Positions 1 through 8,062 of a stretch of 64,000 nt of DNA are shown piece by piece. The notes beneath the pieces are model-generated. The model saw nothing but the letters and a program-made list of their open reading frames with translations, searched no databases and was not told where the DNA came from. The stretch is from positions 310,001-374,000 of the forward strand of contig NZ_STGT01000005.1 of assembly GCF_004912145.1 (NCBI RefSeq), in the 5' to 3' direction. Positions within the stretch are counted from its first letter, which is position 1; each line of letters opens with the position of its first letter. This stretch comes from Peteryoungia rhizophila. GTDB lineage: Bacteria; Pseudomonadota; Alphaproteobacteria; Rhizobiales; Rhizobiaceae. Both the position numbers and the translations under genes were made by a program.

Positions 1-1
1 T

Positions 2-964
2 CTCTCCAGTGATCTCGCCGGCAAGCAGGCGTTGGCGCGCGGCAAATTACGTCTGGCGGCCTTCTCGCGTCAGCAGGAGCTGCAGGCAGACGTCATCGGC
101 GTTCGCACGCTTGGCGAGGCCGGCTATGATCCCTATGCCGCCGCCCGCTTCCTCGACTCCATGGCGCGCTACAGCCAGTTCACCTCGGTCGATCCGGATG
201 CGGACCAGAGCCTGGACTTCCTGTCGAGCCATCCGAACGCGCCGCAGCGCGTCGAGCTCGCCAAGCGTCATGCCCGCGCCTTTGGACCCGAAGGCACCCA
301 TGGCGAGACGGGTCGCGAGTATTATCTGAATGGTATCGACGGCCTTCTCTACGGCGATAGCCCGCAGGAAGGTTTCGTCCGTGGCCAGACCTTCCTTCAC
401 GGCCAGCTCGGCATCCGTTTCGATGTGCCCGTCGGTTTCCAGATCGACAACAAGGTCGAAGCCGTCCTTGCCACAGGTCCAGGCGATGTCGCGATCCGGT
501 TCGACGGCGTGGCGGATAATCAGAAGATCAGCCTACCGAACTACATCTCGAGCGGCTGGGTCACCGGTCTGCTGCCGGACACGATCCGGACGATCACCGT
601 CAACGGGCTGGAAGCCGCGACCGCACGAGCGTCTGCAGATCGCTGGGACTTCGACATTACCGTCATCCGCATCGGTCCGCAGATCTTCCGCTTCCTGACC
701 GCAGTGCCGAAGGGTAGTCCAGCGCTGGAAACGACGGCTGCCCAGCTGCGCGCCTCCTTCCGGCGCATCACGCCCCAGGAGGCGGCTTCGCTGAAGCCGC
801 TGCGCGTCCGTGTGGTGACGGTCGGCGCCAACGACAATATCGGCACCTTGTCTGCCCGGATGATGGGCACCGACCGCAAGCTAGAGCTCTTCCGCATGAT
901 CAATGCACTGGGTCCAACCTCGAGTGTCAGGCCCGGCACGCGGGTGAAGATCATTTCGGAATGA
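2..964 (+). CDS. M48-family metalloprotease, C-terminal part (5' end outside window)
   Basis: The reading frame is open to the left edge, so the N-terminus and the zinc-binding HEXXH helix lie outside the window. About 320 residues are visible. Near the start the segment QELQADVIG looks like the M48 region carrying the third zinc ligand (Glu) and the following conserved Asp. The stretch SSHPNAPQRVELA is typical of the helix after the active site in BepA/LoiP-like peptidases. The last 50 or so residues (VVTVGANDN through PGTRVKIIS) resemble a LysM-like fold. Such proteins act on misfolded outer-membrane proteins in the periplasm. Signal peptide and lipobox cannot be judged here. The gene ends at a strong bidirectional terminator shared with the converging rpoH2. 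Confidence 0.82.
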   Translation, partial: LSSDLAGKQALARGKLRLAAFSRQQELQADVIGVRTLGEAGYDPYAAARFLDSMARYSQFTSVDPDADQSLDFLSSHPNAPQRVELAKRHARAFGPEGTHGETGREYYLNGIDGLLYGDSPQEGFVRGQTFLHGQLGIRFDVPVGFQIDNKVEAVLATGPGDVAIRFDGVADNQKISLPNYISSGWVTGLLPDTIRTITVNGLEAATARASADRWDFDITVIRIGPQIFRFLTAVPKGSPALETTAAQLRASFRRITPQEAASLKPLRVRVVTVGANDNIGTLSARMMGTDRKLELFRMINALGPTSSVRPGTRVKIISE

Positions 965-983
965 AATGCCGACCTTCCGACAA

Positions 984-1022
984 CAAAAAAGCCGGCGCAG
1001 ATGCCGGCTTTATTTTTGTTTT
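984..1022. terminator. bidirectional rho-independent terminator
   Basis: A GCCGGC/GCCGGC stem (991-996 and 1003-1008) with a six-base loop, extended by A:T pairs, has an A-run on the left and a T-rich run on the right. It can therefore stop both the M48 gene and the oppositely oriented rpoH2. Confidence 0.85.
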
Positions 1023-1033
1023 TGAATGTCCAA

Positions 1034-1906
1034 TCAGTAAGCCATCTCATACCGCGCAGCAGCCGGTGCTCGGTCGGACAGGGCCGATTTGAGCTTTTCC
1101 AAAGCCCGGGTCTCGATCTGGCGTACACGCTCCTTGGATATCCCAAGCTCTGCGCCGAGTTGTTCGAGCGTCGCGCCGTCCTCCGTCAGACGGCGAGCCT
1201 TGATGATCCGGCTCTCTCGCTCGTTGAGGCGGTCCATAGCGTCCCGCAGCCATCCATGCCAGCGTTCACCATCGATGATCGACGTCACTTGCTCATCGGG
1301 GAGCGCTTCCTTGCTTTCCAGCATCTCCAACTGCTCGGTGCCCTCACCATTCCGTCCAGCGACGGGGGTCTGCAGCGAGGCGTCATTGCCGGAGAGGCGC
1401 GCATCCATGGACTGGACATCAGACAGGCTGACGCCGAGAGCAGAGGCGATCTCCTGATGGATGGCCTGGTCGGAAAGACGATTATCCCCTTGGGCGAGCT
1501 TGGCCCGCAGGCGCCGGAGGTTGAAGAACAACGCCTTCTGGCTGGAACTCGTGCCTCCGCGGACGATGGACCAGTTGCGGAGAATGTAGTCCTGCATGGA
1601 CGCGCGAATCCACCAGCCGGCATAGGTCGAGAATCGCACTTCGCGACCGGGATCGAAACGAGCCGCGGCTTCCAGAAGGCCGATGTAGCCTTCCTGGATC
1701 AGGTCGTTGAGCGGTAGACCGAACCCGCGGAACTTGGACGCCATGGCGATCACGAGACGCATATGTGCCTGGGCGATGCGATTGCGTGCGCCCTGATCGT
1801 CATGCTCCTTCCAACGGATCGCAAGGTCGAGTTCTTCCTCACGCTCCAGGTAGGGCTGCGACATGGCATACTTGATGATGTGTCTGTCAGCGGATGTGGC
1901 TTTCAT
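1034..1906 (-). CDS. rpoH2: RNA polymerase sigma-32 factor, RpoH2 type
   Basis: A 290-residue sigma-70-family factor of the heat-shock class. Region 2 is clear (LIQEGYIGLLEAAARF, FSTYAGWWIRASMQDYIL), followed by the RpoH-specific box QKALFFNLR and a region 4 helix-turn-helix (LGISKERVRQIE). The N-terminus differs from the rhizobial RpoH1 pattern as I know it, which favours the second paralogue, RpoH2. I chose ATG 1906 because GGAG lies 7 bases upstream; the frame runs 31 codons further but without family character. Rhizobial RpoH2 directs a subset of stress genes and is known to sit under the general-stress sigma factor RpoE2/EcfG in Sinorhizobium. The upstream promoter seen here agrees with that. 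Confidence 0.9.
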   Translation of the reverse strand: MKATSADRHIIKYAMSQPYLEREEELDLAIRWKEHDDQGARNRIAQAHMRLVIAMASKFRGFGLPLNDLIQEGYIGLLEAAARFDPGREVRFSTYAGWWIRASMQDYILRNWSIVRGGTSSSQKALFFNLRRLRAKLAQGDNRLSDQAIHQEIASALGVSLSDVQSMDARLSGNDASLQTPVAGRNGEGTEQLEMLESKEALPDEQVTSIIDGERWHGWLRDAMDRLNERESRIIKARRLTEDGATLEQLGAELGISKERVRQIETRALEKLKSALSDRAPAAARYEMAY

Positions 1907-1972
1907 CGGACATCTCCATGGTCTCTTCGACCGCAGGCCTCTCGCAGGCCTTCTTGCCGGCATTGTCTCCTG

Positions 1973-1997
1973 AACGGCTGAGCGTCGGACAGGTTCC
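1973..1997 (-). promoter_or_regulatory. EcfG/RpoE2 (ECF15)-type promoter of rpoH2
   Basis: Read on the minus strand, GGAAC (1997-1993), a 16-base spacer and CGTT (1976-1973) match the consensus of the alphaproteobacterial general-stress sigma factor. The -10 lies about 67 bases from the rpoH2 start. The rest of the 321-base gap 1907-2227 holds this promoter and the leuB terminator, and I see no gene in it. Confidence 0.75.
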
Positions 1998-2178
1998 AAC
2001 AGAATGCCAGGCGCGGTGGTGGTTGCGTCGCTCTCATCTGCTTATCTGACCTCTACTACGCGCCCGGTGCGGCATCGGATTAGCCGCAGCGGGTGCGACC
2101 ATCTGTCGGCAAGGGATGATCACGTGGAAGTGAGAGATTGAGCGGAATAACAAGCATGTGGAGTGCCTGGAAACGCAA

Positions 2179-2204
2179 AACGGCGCGGGTCAAACCGCGC
2201 CGTT
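2179..2204 (-). terminator. rho-independent terminator of leuB
   Basis: A perfect 10-bp stem AACGGCGCGG/CCGCGCCGTT with a six-base loop. On the minus strand it is followed by TTTTGCGTTT, just after the leuB stop. Confidence 0.85.
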
Positions 2205-2227
2205 GAAGTCAAGCAAGAGGCGTATTC

Positions 2228-3340
2228 TCAGGCCGAGAGAGCCTTGAATTCGGCGAGGATGGCATCGCCCATTTCCACTGTGCCGACTTGGCGGCAACCT
2301 TCGGCCATGATGTCGCCGGTGCGGATACCCTTGTCGAGGACATTGGCGATCGCCTTTTCCAGGCGATCGGCCTCGGTCACCATATTGAAGGAATACCGCA
2401 GGCACATGGCAAAGGAGGCGATCATGGCGATCGGGTTGGCAACACCCGTACCGGCGATGTCAGGGGCCGAACCATGCACCGGCTCGTAGAGCGCCTTGCG
2501 CTTGCCGGTCTTGCCATCCGGTGCACCCAGCGAGGCGGACGGCAGCATGCCGAGCGAACCGGTGAGCATGGCCGCGACGTCGGAGAGCATGTCACCGAAG
2601 AGATTGTCTGTCACGATGACGTCGAACTGCTTCGGCGCGCGCACGAGCTGCATGCCACCGGCATCGGCCAGCATGTGGTCGAGCTTCACATCGGAGAACT
2701 TGTCCTTGTGCGTCGCCGTCACAACCTGGTTCCACAGGACGCCGGACTTCATGACGTTACGCTTTTCCATCGAGCAGACGCGATTGCCGCGGGTGCGGGC
2801 CAGCTCGAAGGCAACGGCCGAGATACGTTCGATCTCATAGGTGTCGTAGACCTGCGTATCGATAGCCCGCTTCTGCCCATTGCCGAGATCGGTGATGGTC
2901 TTCGGCTCACCGAAGTAGACGCCGCCGGTCAGCTCGCGGACGATGAGGATATCAAGACCCTCGACCAGTTCGGGCTTCAACGAGGAAGCATTGGCGAGCG
3001 CCGGATAGCAGATTGCCGGGCGAAGGTTGGCGAACAGTTCGAGATCCTTCCGCAGGCGCAGAAGACCGGCTTCCGGGCGCACGTCGTAGGGCACGTCATC
3101 CCACTTCGGACCACCGACAGCACCGAAGAGCACGGCGTCCGCGGCCAGGGCCTTCGCCATGTCTTCTTCCGAAATCGCCGCGCCATGCGCGTCGTAGGCG
3201 GAACCACCGACAAGACCTTCGTCCGTAACGAAGCCGGCGCCATGCGCCTCGTTCATATAGGCGATGATCTTGCGGACTTCGGCCATGGCCTCGGGGCCGA
3301 TGCCATCACCGGGCAACAGGAGAAGATTGCGAGCCGTCAT
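2228..3340 (-). CDS. leuB: 3-isopropylmalate dehydrogenase
   Basis: A 370-residue member of the isocitrate/isopropylmalate dehydrogenase family. It carries out the NAD-dependent oxidative decarboxylation of 3-isopropylmalate in leucine synthesis, in the cytoplasm. The opening [12 protein letters not shown], the metal-binding [17 protein letters not shown] and the NAD-binding [14 protein letters not shown] are all present, and length is normal. It is transcribed alone, ends at its own terminator, and is separated from leuD by an unrelated plus-strand dehydratase gene. leuC lies some 26 kb away, so the pathway genes are dispersed. Confidence 0.96.
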   Translation of the reverse strand: MTARNLLLLPGDGIGPEAMAEVRKIIAYMNEAHGAGFVTDEGLVGGSAYDAHGAAISEEDMAKALAADAVLFGAVGGPKWDDVPYDVRPEAGLLRLRKDLELFANLRPAICYPALANASSLKPELVEGLDILIVRELTGGVYFGEPKTITDLGNGQKRAIDTQVYDTYEIERISAVAFELARTRGNRVCSMEKRNVMKSGVLWNQVVTATHKDKFSDVKLDHMLADAGGMQLVRAPKQFDVIVTDNLFGDMLSDVAAMLTGSLGMLPSASLGAPDGKTGKRKALYEPVHGSAPDIAGTGVANPIAMIASFAMCLRYSFNMVTEADRLEKAIANVLDKGIRTGDIMAEGCRQVGTVEMGDAILAEFKALSA

Positions 3341-3516
3341 GGAAACCCTCCACTCAAAAAAGAAGTCGCGGCTTCTTACGCGTGGGGCAGGGCCTTTTCA
3401 AGCGAGATAGGCCGGAAACGGTACGGTCCGAGCTCTACCAAGGCCCGGATTTCACCGTTGACCGCAGGTCGGCCGCGGGTCCAAAAGAAGCGCTTCTGCC
3501 AATCGGATCCGTTTCC

Positions 3517-4449
3517 ATGCCGCTGTCTCCGCTCCATATCGAAACTCCCCTGCTCAGAACTGCCGCCGACTATAGCGCCAGCGGCCTTCCCCTTTGGCTG
3601 AAACTCGATGCGTTACAGCCCTCCGGAAGCTTCAAACTCCGCGGCGTTGGCCTTCTCTGCCAGCATGAAGTCGCCAAGGGCGCGAAGGAAATCTTCTGCG
3701 CCTCCGGCGGCAATGCAGGGATCGCTGCCGCGGTGGCGGGCCATGCACTCCGGGTCCCGGTGACCATCGTCGTGCCCGAAACGACATCTTCGGAGGTCCG
3801 CGCCCGCATCGCGGCGACTGGCGCCAACGTGCTGGTCCATGGCTCGGTTTTCGATGAAGCGAATGCTCACGCAGTTTCACTCGCCGCCGAACGCAAGGCA
3901 GCCTATGTGCATCCCTATGATCATCCGCTGCTCTGGGAGGGTCATGCCACCTTGGTCGATGAGGTGGTGAAATCAGGTGCCGAATTCGACTGCGTCATTA
4001 CCAGCGTTGGCGGTGGCGGGCTGCTGGCCGGTATCGTGGAAGGCCTGCGCCGCAACGGCCTGCGCGAGATCCCCGTTATCGCCGTCGAAACTGAAGGTGC
4101 GGCCTCACTCAATGCTGCGGTCGCAGCGAAGGAGCGGGTAACCCTGCCCGCGATCACCTCGATTGCCAATTCGCTCGGCGCGCGTCAGGTCGCCCAACAT
4201 GTCTTCGATTTGCTAGATACGCACCCGATCGAAAGCGTCACGGTGACCGACGCACAGGCAGTCGCTGCCTGCCTGAAATTCGCTGATGCGCAGCGGATCC
4301 TGGTCGAGCCGGCTTGCGGCGCGGCTCTTGCTGTTGCCGACGTGCATGCCGACCTGCTGTCGCGTTTCAAGGCACCACTCATAGAGGTCTGCGGGGGGAT
4401 CGGCGTGTCGCTCGCCGCCCTCGAAACATGGCGAACGCGCTTTCTATGA
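3517..4449 (+). CDS. PLP-dependent serine/threonine dehydratase, SDS-like
   Basis: A 310-residue fold-type II PLP enzyme consisting of the catalytic domain only, with no ACT regulatory domain. The PLP lysine is Lys40 in SGSFKLRG, the phosphate/substrate loop is SGGNAG, and the glycine loop is GGGGLLAG. Near the C-terminus ILVEPACGAAL closely resembles mammalian-type L-serine dehydratase. The predicted reaction is deamination of L-serine or L-threonine to the 2-oxo acid plus ammonia. The frame opens upstream at 3382, but ATG 3517 is where family similarity begins. It sits between leuB and leuD on the other strand; 2-oxobutyrate from threonine feeds isoleucine synthesis, which may explain the place, but that is inference. 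Confidence 0.82.
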   Translation: MPLSPLHIETPLLRTAADYSASGLPLWLKLDALQPSGSFKLRGVGLLCQHEVAKGAKEIFCASGGNAGIAAAVAGHALRVPVTIVVPETTSSEVRARIAATGANVLVHGSVFDEANAHAVSLAAERKAAYVHPYDHPLLWEGHATLVDEVVKSGAEFDCVITSVGGGGLLAGIVEGLRRNGLREIPVIAVETEGAASLNAAVAAKERVTLPAITSIANSLGARQVAQHVFDLLDTHPIESVTVTDAQAVAACLKFADAQRILVEPACGAALAVADVHADLLSRFKAPLIEVCGGIGVSLAALETWRTRFL

Positions 4450-4460
4450 GGCCAAAGAAA

Positions 4461-4482
4461 AAGCCGGGCTCTCACCCGGCTT
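4461..4482. terminator. bidirectional terminator between the dehydratase gene and leuD
   Basis: Stem AAGCCGGG/CCCGGCTT with a six-base loop. It is preceded by an A-rich run and followed by TTCATTAAAT, so it can serve both converging genes. Confidence 0.75.
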
Positions 4483-4507
4483 CATTAAATCATTGCCGAC
4501 GCGTGTC

Positions 4508-5113
4508 TCAGGCCCAGGGGCGCTGGATAGCGTTGGACTGTTCGAAGGCCGCGATATCAGATGCCTTTTCGAGCGTCAGGCCGATATCGTCCAGGCCGTT
4601 GAGCAGGCAGTGACGCTTGAAGGCGTCGATCTCGAAGGAGATCTTTCCACCATCAGGACCGGTGATTTCCAGAGCTTCTAGGTCGACGGTAAGCACGGCG
4701 TTAGAACCGCGGCTGGCGTCATCCATCAGCTTGTCCAGATTTTCCGGGCTGACCACGATCGGCAGGATGCCGTTCTTGAAACAGTTGTTGTAGAAAATGT
4801 CGGCGAAGGACGTGGAGATCACGCAGCGGATGCCGAAATCGAGCAGCGCCCACGGAGCATGTTCGCGCGAGGAACCGCAACCGAAGTTATCTCCGGCAAC
4901 GAGGATCTGCGCATTGCGGTAGGCCGGCTTGTTCAGGACGAAATCCGGGTTCTCCGAGCCGTCCTCCTTGTAGCGGGCCTCGGCAAAGAGGCCGGTGCCG
5001 AGACCGGTGCGCTTGATGGTCTTCAGGTAGTCCTTCGGGATGATCATGTCCGTGTCGACATTGACGACCGGAAGCGGTGCCGCGACACCGGTGAGCTTTA
5101 CGAACTTGTCCAT
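4508..5113 (-). CDS. leuD: 3-isopropylmalate dehydratase small subunit
   Basis: A 201-residue swivel subunit of isopropylmalate isomerase, which pairs with LeuC to interconvert 2- and 3-isopropylmalate. The motif [17 protein letters not shown] and the N-terminal [11 protein letters not shown] are diagnostic. ATG 5113 matches the usual start (MDKFVKL...), with GAAGG a few bases upstream; the longer frame to 5209 adds 32 residues without family character. It is monocistronic here and lies far from leuC. Confidence 0.95.
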   Translation of the reverse strand: MDKFVKLTGVAAPLPVVNVDTDMIIPKDYLKTIKRTGLGTGLFAEARYKEDGSENPDFVLNKPAYRNAQILVAGDNFGCGSSREHAPWALLDFGIRCVISTSFADIFYNNCFKNGILPIVVSPENLDKLMDDASRGSNAVLTVDLEALEITGPDGGKISFEIDAFKRHCLLNGLDDIGLTLEKASDIAAFEQSNAIQRPWA

Positions 5114-5284
5114 CAGTCTGCCTTCGATCTGGCTAATGCGGGTTGGTGTCCCGGCCATAGAGCAAAACCATGAGAAATTGAAGGAGATTCTTGCAAAGGG
5201 CAGATGCAAGGTCGCAGGATTTGCGCTGCACGCAAAAGGAACTCACCCGGAGCCGGATGAGTGACAGATCGGAGCCTTGCTCGA

Positions 5285-5515
5285 TCAGAGATCGATGATC
5301 TTGCCCTTGCCGTCATCCCAGACGCGCATGTCGGCACGACGCTTCGCTTTGGCATAGACCGGAGCGCGCTTCGTCTTGCCCATCAGCATGCGGGCGCCGA
5401 GCGTCACTGTCAGGAGGGCTCCAATGACAAGTGTCAGCGAAACCGCGAAAGCGGCGGCGAGGCCGACAAAAGCGAGGCCGGCAATGGCATAGGCGGCGGA
5501 GCGGATGTTCTGCAT
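5285..5515 (-). CDS. small membrane protein of unknown function
   Basis: A 76-residue protein not assigned to a family. Residues about 8-45 form a long Ala/Leu/Val-rich hydrophobic stretch that would make one or two membrane helices (AYAIAGLAFVGLAAAF, LTLVIGALLTVTLGA). A basic tail follows (KTKRAPVYAKAKRRAD) and the protein ends in an acidic-aromatic patch. The positive-inside rule puts the tail in the cytoplasm. It is a single gene upstream of leuD on the same strand, about 170 bases away, and divergent from the CitE-like gene. Codon use looks like that of the neighbours, so I regard it as real. Confidence 0.6.
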   Translation of the reverse strand: MQNIRSAAYAIAGLAFVGLAAAFAVSLTLVIGALLTVTLGARMLMGKTKRAPVYAKAKRRADMRVWDDGKGKIIDL

Positions 5516-5625
5516 GATCGTGTCCTTTCTCGACAGCCAAGGTGGTCCTTATTCTGCAGCATTGCAAGGGGCTTTCACCCAATTGTCATCTTGCGTGGTC
5601 GGCCAAAGCTTGCCAGAACTCGGCC

Positions 5626-6549
5626 ATGACTTCAGAGGCATTATCCTTCCGCTTTCACCATCCCTCTCGACTCCGTCGTTCCGTCCTCACGGTGCCGGCG
5701 ATCAACGAACGGGCACTGCAAAAAGTGACGGGCCTCGATTGCGACGCCGTGATCTTCGACCTGGAGGACTCGGTAGCCGAAGATCGGAAGGCGGACGCGC
5801 GATACAAGCTGCTGGAATTCTTGAGAAATTCCGATCTCAGGCATCGCGAATGCATCATCCGCATCAACGCAACGGAGACACCGCACTTCCGCGAGGACAT
5901 GAACCTCGTTCTTGCAGCATCACCCGACGCCGTGCTTCTCCCCAAAGTCGAGGAGCCAGTGACGGTCCAGGACGTGGCGGATAGCCTCGGCGAGCACGCT
6001 GCGGCGGAAGGTCTCAGGATCTGGGCGATGATCGAAACCCCGCGCGGCATCCTCAACGCAGCGGCGATCGCCTCGTCCGGCCGGACGAGCGACAGCCGGC
6101 TCGATGCTTTCGTCGTCGGACTGAACGATCTGCGCAAGGCGACCGGCATTCCGGCCGCGCCGGGACGGACCTATCTGGTGCCATATCTGATGCAGGTCCT
6201 GCTTGCCGCACGTGCCTACGGGCTCGACGTCATCGACAGTGTTTCAAACGATTTCCGCGACCTAGAAGCCCTCTCGGCCGAATGCGCCCAGGGACGCGCC
6301 ATGGGCTTTGACGGAAAAATGCTGATCCATCCGGCCCAGATCGAGCCCGCCAATCTCCATTTCGGCCCATCCGAGGCCGCAATCGCAGAGGCCCGCCTCG
6401 TGGCCGATGCCTTCGCCGACCCGGCCCATGCGGGCCTCAACGTCATCAACATCGATGGGCGCATGATCGAGCGGCTGCACGCCGAGGAGGCCGCACGCCT
6501 TCTCGCCAAGGTCGCCCTGATCACCGCCAGAAAGGACAAGCATCCATGA
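5626..6549 (+). CDS. HpcH/HpaI aldolase, CitE-like CoA-ester lyase
   Basis: A 307-residue TIM-barrel protein of the citrate lyase beta / malyl-CoA lyase family. The opening RSVLTVPAINERAL, the acidic motif DAVIFDLEDSV, the WAMIETPRGILNAAAIA strand and MLIHPAQIEPAN near the C-terminus are all family hallmarks. Such enzymes cleave or form malyl-CoA, citramalyl-CoA or related 3-hydroxyacyl-CoA esters. No citrate lyase alpha or gamma subunit is near, so a stand-alone CoA-ester lyase is likelier. ATG 5626 was chosen because family similarity starts there. It overlaps the next gene by four bases (ATGA), so the two are probably co-translated. Exact substrate unknown. Confidence 0.82.
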   Translation: MTSEALSFRFHHPSRLRRSVLTVPAINERALQKVTGLDCDAVIFDLEDSVAEDRKADARYKLLEFLRNSDLRHRECIIRINATETPHFREDMNLVLAASPDAVLLPKVEEPVTVQDVADSLGEHAAAEGLRIWAMIETPRGILNAAAIASSGRTSDSRLDAFVVGLNDLRKATGIPAAPGRTYLVPYLMQVLLAARAYGLDVIDSVSNDFRDLEALSAECAQGRAMGFDGKMLIHPAQIEPANLHFGPSEAAIAEARLVADAFADPAHAGLNVINIDGRMIERLHAEEAARLLAKVALITARKDKHP

Positions 6550-6752
6550 AAGTCTATCGTTTCCTCACCGGCCCGGACGATTCCAGCTTCTGCCACCGCG
6601 TCACCGACGCCCTGAACAAGGGCTGGGAGCTGCACGGATCGCCGAGCCACACCTTCAATGCTGCCGAGAACAAGCTGTATTGCGGCCAGGCCGTGGTGAA
6701 GACCGTGCATGGCAAGGAATATGATCCGTCGATGAAGCTCGGCGAGCAGTAG
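6546..6752 (+). CDS. DUF1737-family small protein
   Basis: A 68-residue soluble protein with the DUF1737 pattern: YRFLTGPDDSSFCHRV, then LNKGWELHGSP and a C-terminal YCGQAVVK. The function of the family is unknown. Its start codon overlaps the stop of the CitE-like gene, so the two form a translationally coupled pair. Confidence 0.78.
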   Translation: MKVYRFLTGPDDSSFCHRVTDALNKGWELHGSPSHTFNAAENKLYCGQAVVKTVHGKEYDPSMKLGEQ

Positions 6753-6755
6753 CAT

Positions 6756-6950
6756 TTCTCCCCCCTCGCGGGGGAGAACGGAAAATCGAAGGCTTAGGCG
6801 AGCGCAAGCCGCCTAAACTTCAGATTTTCCAAGAGAGGGGCATCGTTCCGTGGGTACCCAGATCACCGAGCCCCCCTCTTGCGAAATCGGAGGTTTGGCC
6901 CTGATCGGGCCAATTCCTCGATTTCGCTTTCTCCCCCGCAAGGGGGGAGA
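6756..6950. repeat. cluster of intergenic palindromes (REP/RIME-like)
   Basis: Four inverted repeats lie side by side: TTCTCCCCC/GGGGGAGAA at 6756-6778, GGAAAATC...GATTTTCC at 6780-6830, GCGAAATCG...CGATTTCGC with an inner GGCC/GGGCC core at 6881-6927, and TCTCCCCC/GGGGGGAGA at 6930-6950. The first and last are near copies of each other. This is the look of the palindromic mosaic repeats common between rhizobial genes. No reading frame of note is present. Confidence 0.7.
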
Positions 6951-7059
6951 TCGACCCCGCCTCCGCCTCACGCTCCCATAGAGCGGTGAGGTCAATACAA
7001 ACTGTCAAAAAACCCAAGCTTCGCCACCGGTCGGGATCACTCCCTCCGGAGGGGTTGAA

Positions 7060-7665
7060 ACTTGTCTCGGACGAGGCGCCAGAAGCAACCTGTCTAAGTA
7101 GTTTTATGTGGCTCCTTCCGGCGCCCCGTTCGGCGTTTATTCCCGCTGCATGCGTCTCTCTGGCAAGGCGGCGACGGTCTTCGGGACCTTCGTCCCAAAG
7201 AATGACCGGGCGCGGGTCCGGCTACAGCGTCATACGAGATGGCGCTTCAGCCTGGCCGGTGGCCCGGGAGGTTCCCGCCGGATGGTGCACCAATCCGACC
7301 GGGACCCTCGCCCGGGGGATGAGGCTTTGGTCATTTGCGACTTAGCCCGCATCCCCGCCGTTTGTTTCGCCCCACCGCCTGGTATGTTTGCGACGGCGTG
7401 GGCGCCTTGTCTGTGTGCCTCTGAGGCACGTCCTTCCGATCAGGGTATCCGGTGAAGAGGGCATCCGTCCCCTTCACCTTCGTACCAGCCCCTCGTCCGG
7501 AGGGAGACCGTTGCAGCGGGCCGGGAACTCACACCTGCGACAGTGCTCACCTCCGGCGCCGGCCCCGCCTCGCCTGACATCGCATCGTCAGGTGTATCCG
7601 AGGGCGGGACGGGGACTAGGGTAAGGGCGTGGAAATGGGCGGGGATGACGACCTTCTGGGGTGGA
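7060..7665. other. gene-free hairpin-rich region of unknown nature
   Basis: About 600 bases without a convincing gene but full of short inverted repeats. Examples are GGCGCCAGAAG/CTTCCGGCGCC around 7074-7128, GGGAC/GTCCC near 7183-7196, GTGCCT/AGGCAC near 7416-7430, GGTGAAG/CTTCACC near 7450-7480 and CCTGAC/GTCAGG near 7572-7592. The open frames here switch register, are rich in Arg, Pro and Gly, and match no family I know. It could be a structured RNA, a non-autonomous mobile element or a decayed gene. Confidence 0.45.
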
Positions 7666-7740
7666 TCAAGGTATTCTCCTCAGACGTTGTGCGATGGAGA
7701 CTGAAGAGGAGGATACTATTCGCTCCCCTCACACTCCGTC

Positions 7741-7763
7741 ATCCTCGGGCTTGACCCGAGGAT
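7741..7763. repeat. palindromic intergenic repeat
   Basis: A perfect 9-bp inverted repeat ATCCTCGGG/CCCGAGGAT around a five-base spacer. This core is a common dispersed palindrome in alphaproteobacterial intergenic DNA. It lies about 140 bases upstream of the SAM-II riboswitch, and the stretch between them shows nothing further. Confidence 0.6.
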
Positions 7764-7897
7764 CCAGTCACAAGCCATGCCAACTACGAACGGGGGAAAA
7801 CGTCTCGGCCTTCGACAGGCGCAGAGAGCGGATGAGGGGCCAAAGCATCCATCGCCTTCCCCATTGATTCGCGTCTCCGACAGGCGTAAAAGGCGCT

Positions 7898-7958
7898 TGT
7901 TCCGTGGTGATTTGGCCGGCCGGCTTGCAGCCACGTAAAATAAGTCGCTAAAGGGCCG
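7898..7958 (+). promoter_or_regulatory. SAM-II riboswitch upstream of metA
   Basis: The segment matches the SAM-II aptamer, an H-type pseudoknot found in alphaproteobacterial methionine genes. Stem P1 pairs CGTGG (7903-7907) with CCACG (7931-7935). The P1 loop begins TGATTTGG and the conserved 3' GCTAAAG is at 7947-7953. It ends about 105 bases before the metA start. In the known family, S-adenosylmethionine binding lowers expression of the gene behind it. I see no strong terminator hairpin between the aptamer and the gene, so the output could be translational. Confidence 0.88.
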
Positions 7959-8062
7959 AGGCGAGTTCGAAGACTTTCCGAGGACCGGTGGCGATATCCA
8001 AGCCGCCGGTATTTTTGTTTCCGCGGTCTCGAACCGTCGTGACAAGGAAAGTCGAGAGTAAT

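Noticed and set aside
7108-7624. Two overlapping plus-strand frames (115 and 78 codons) in the hairpin-rich region
   Set aside because: Arg/Pro/Ser-rich, no ribosome-binding sites, overlapping in different registers, and full of inverted repeats; reported as a non-coding feature instead.
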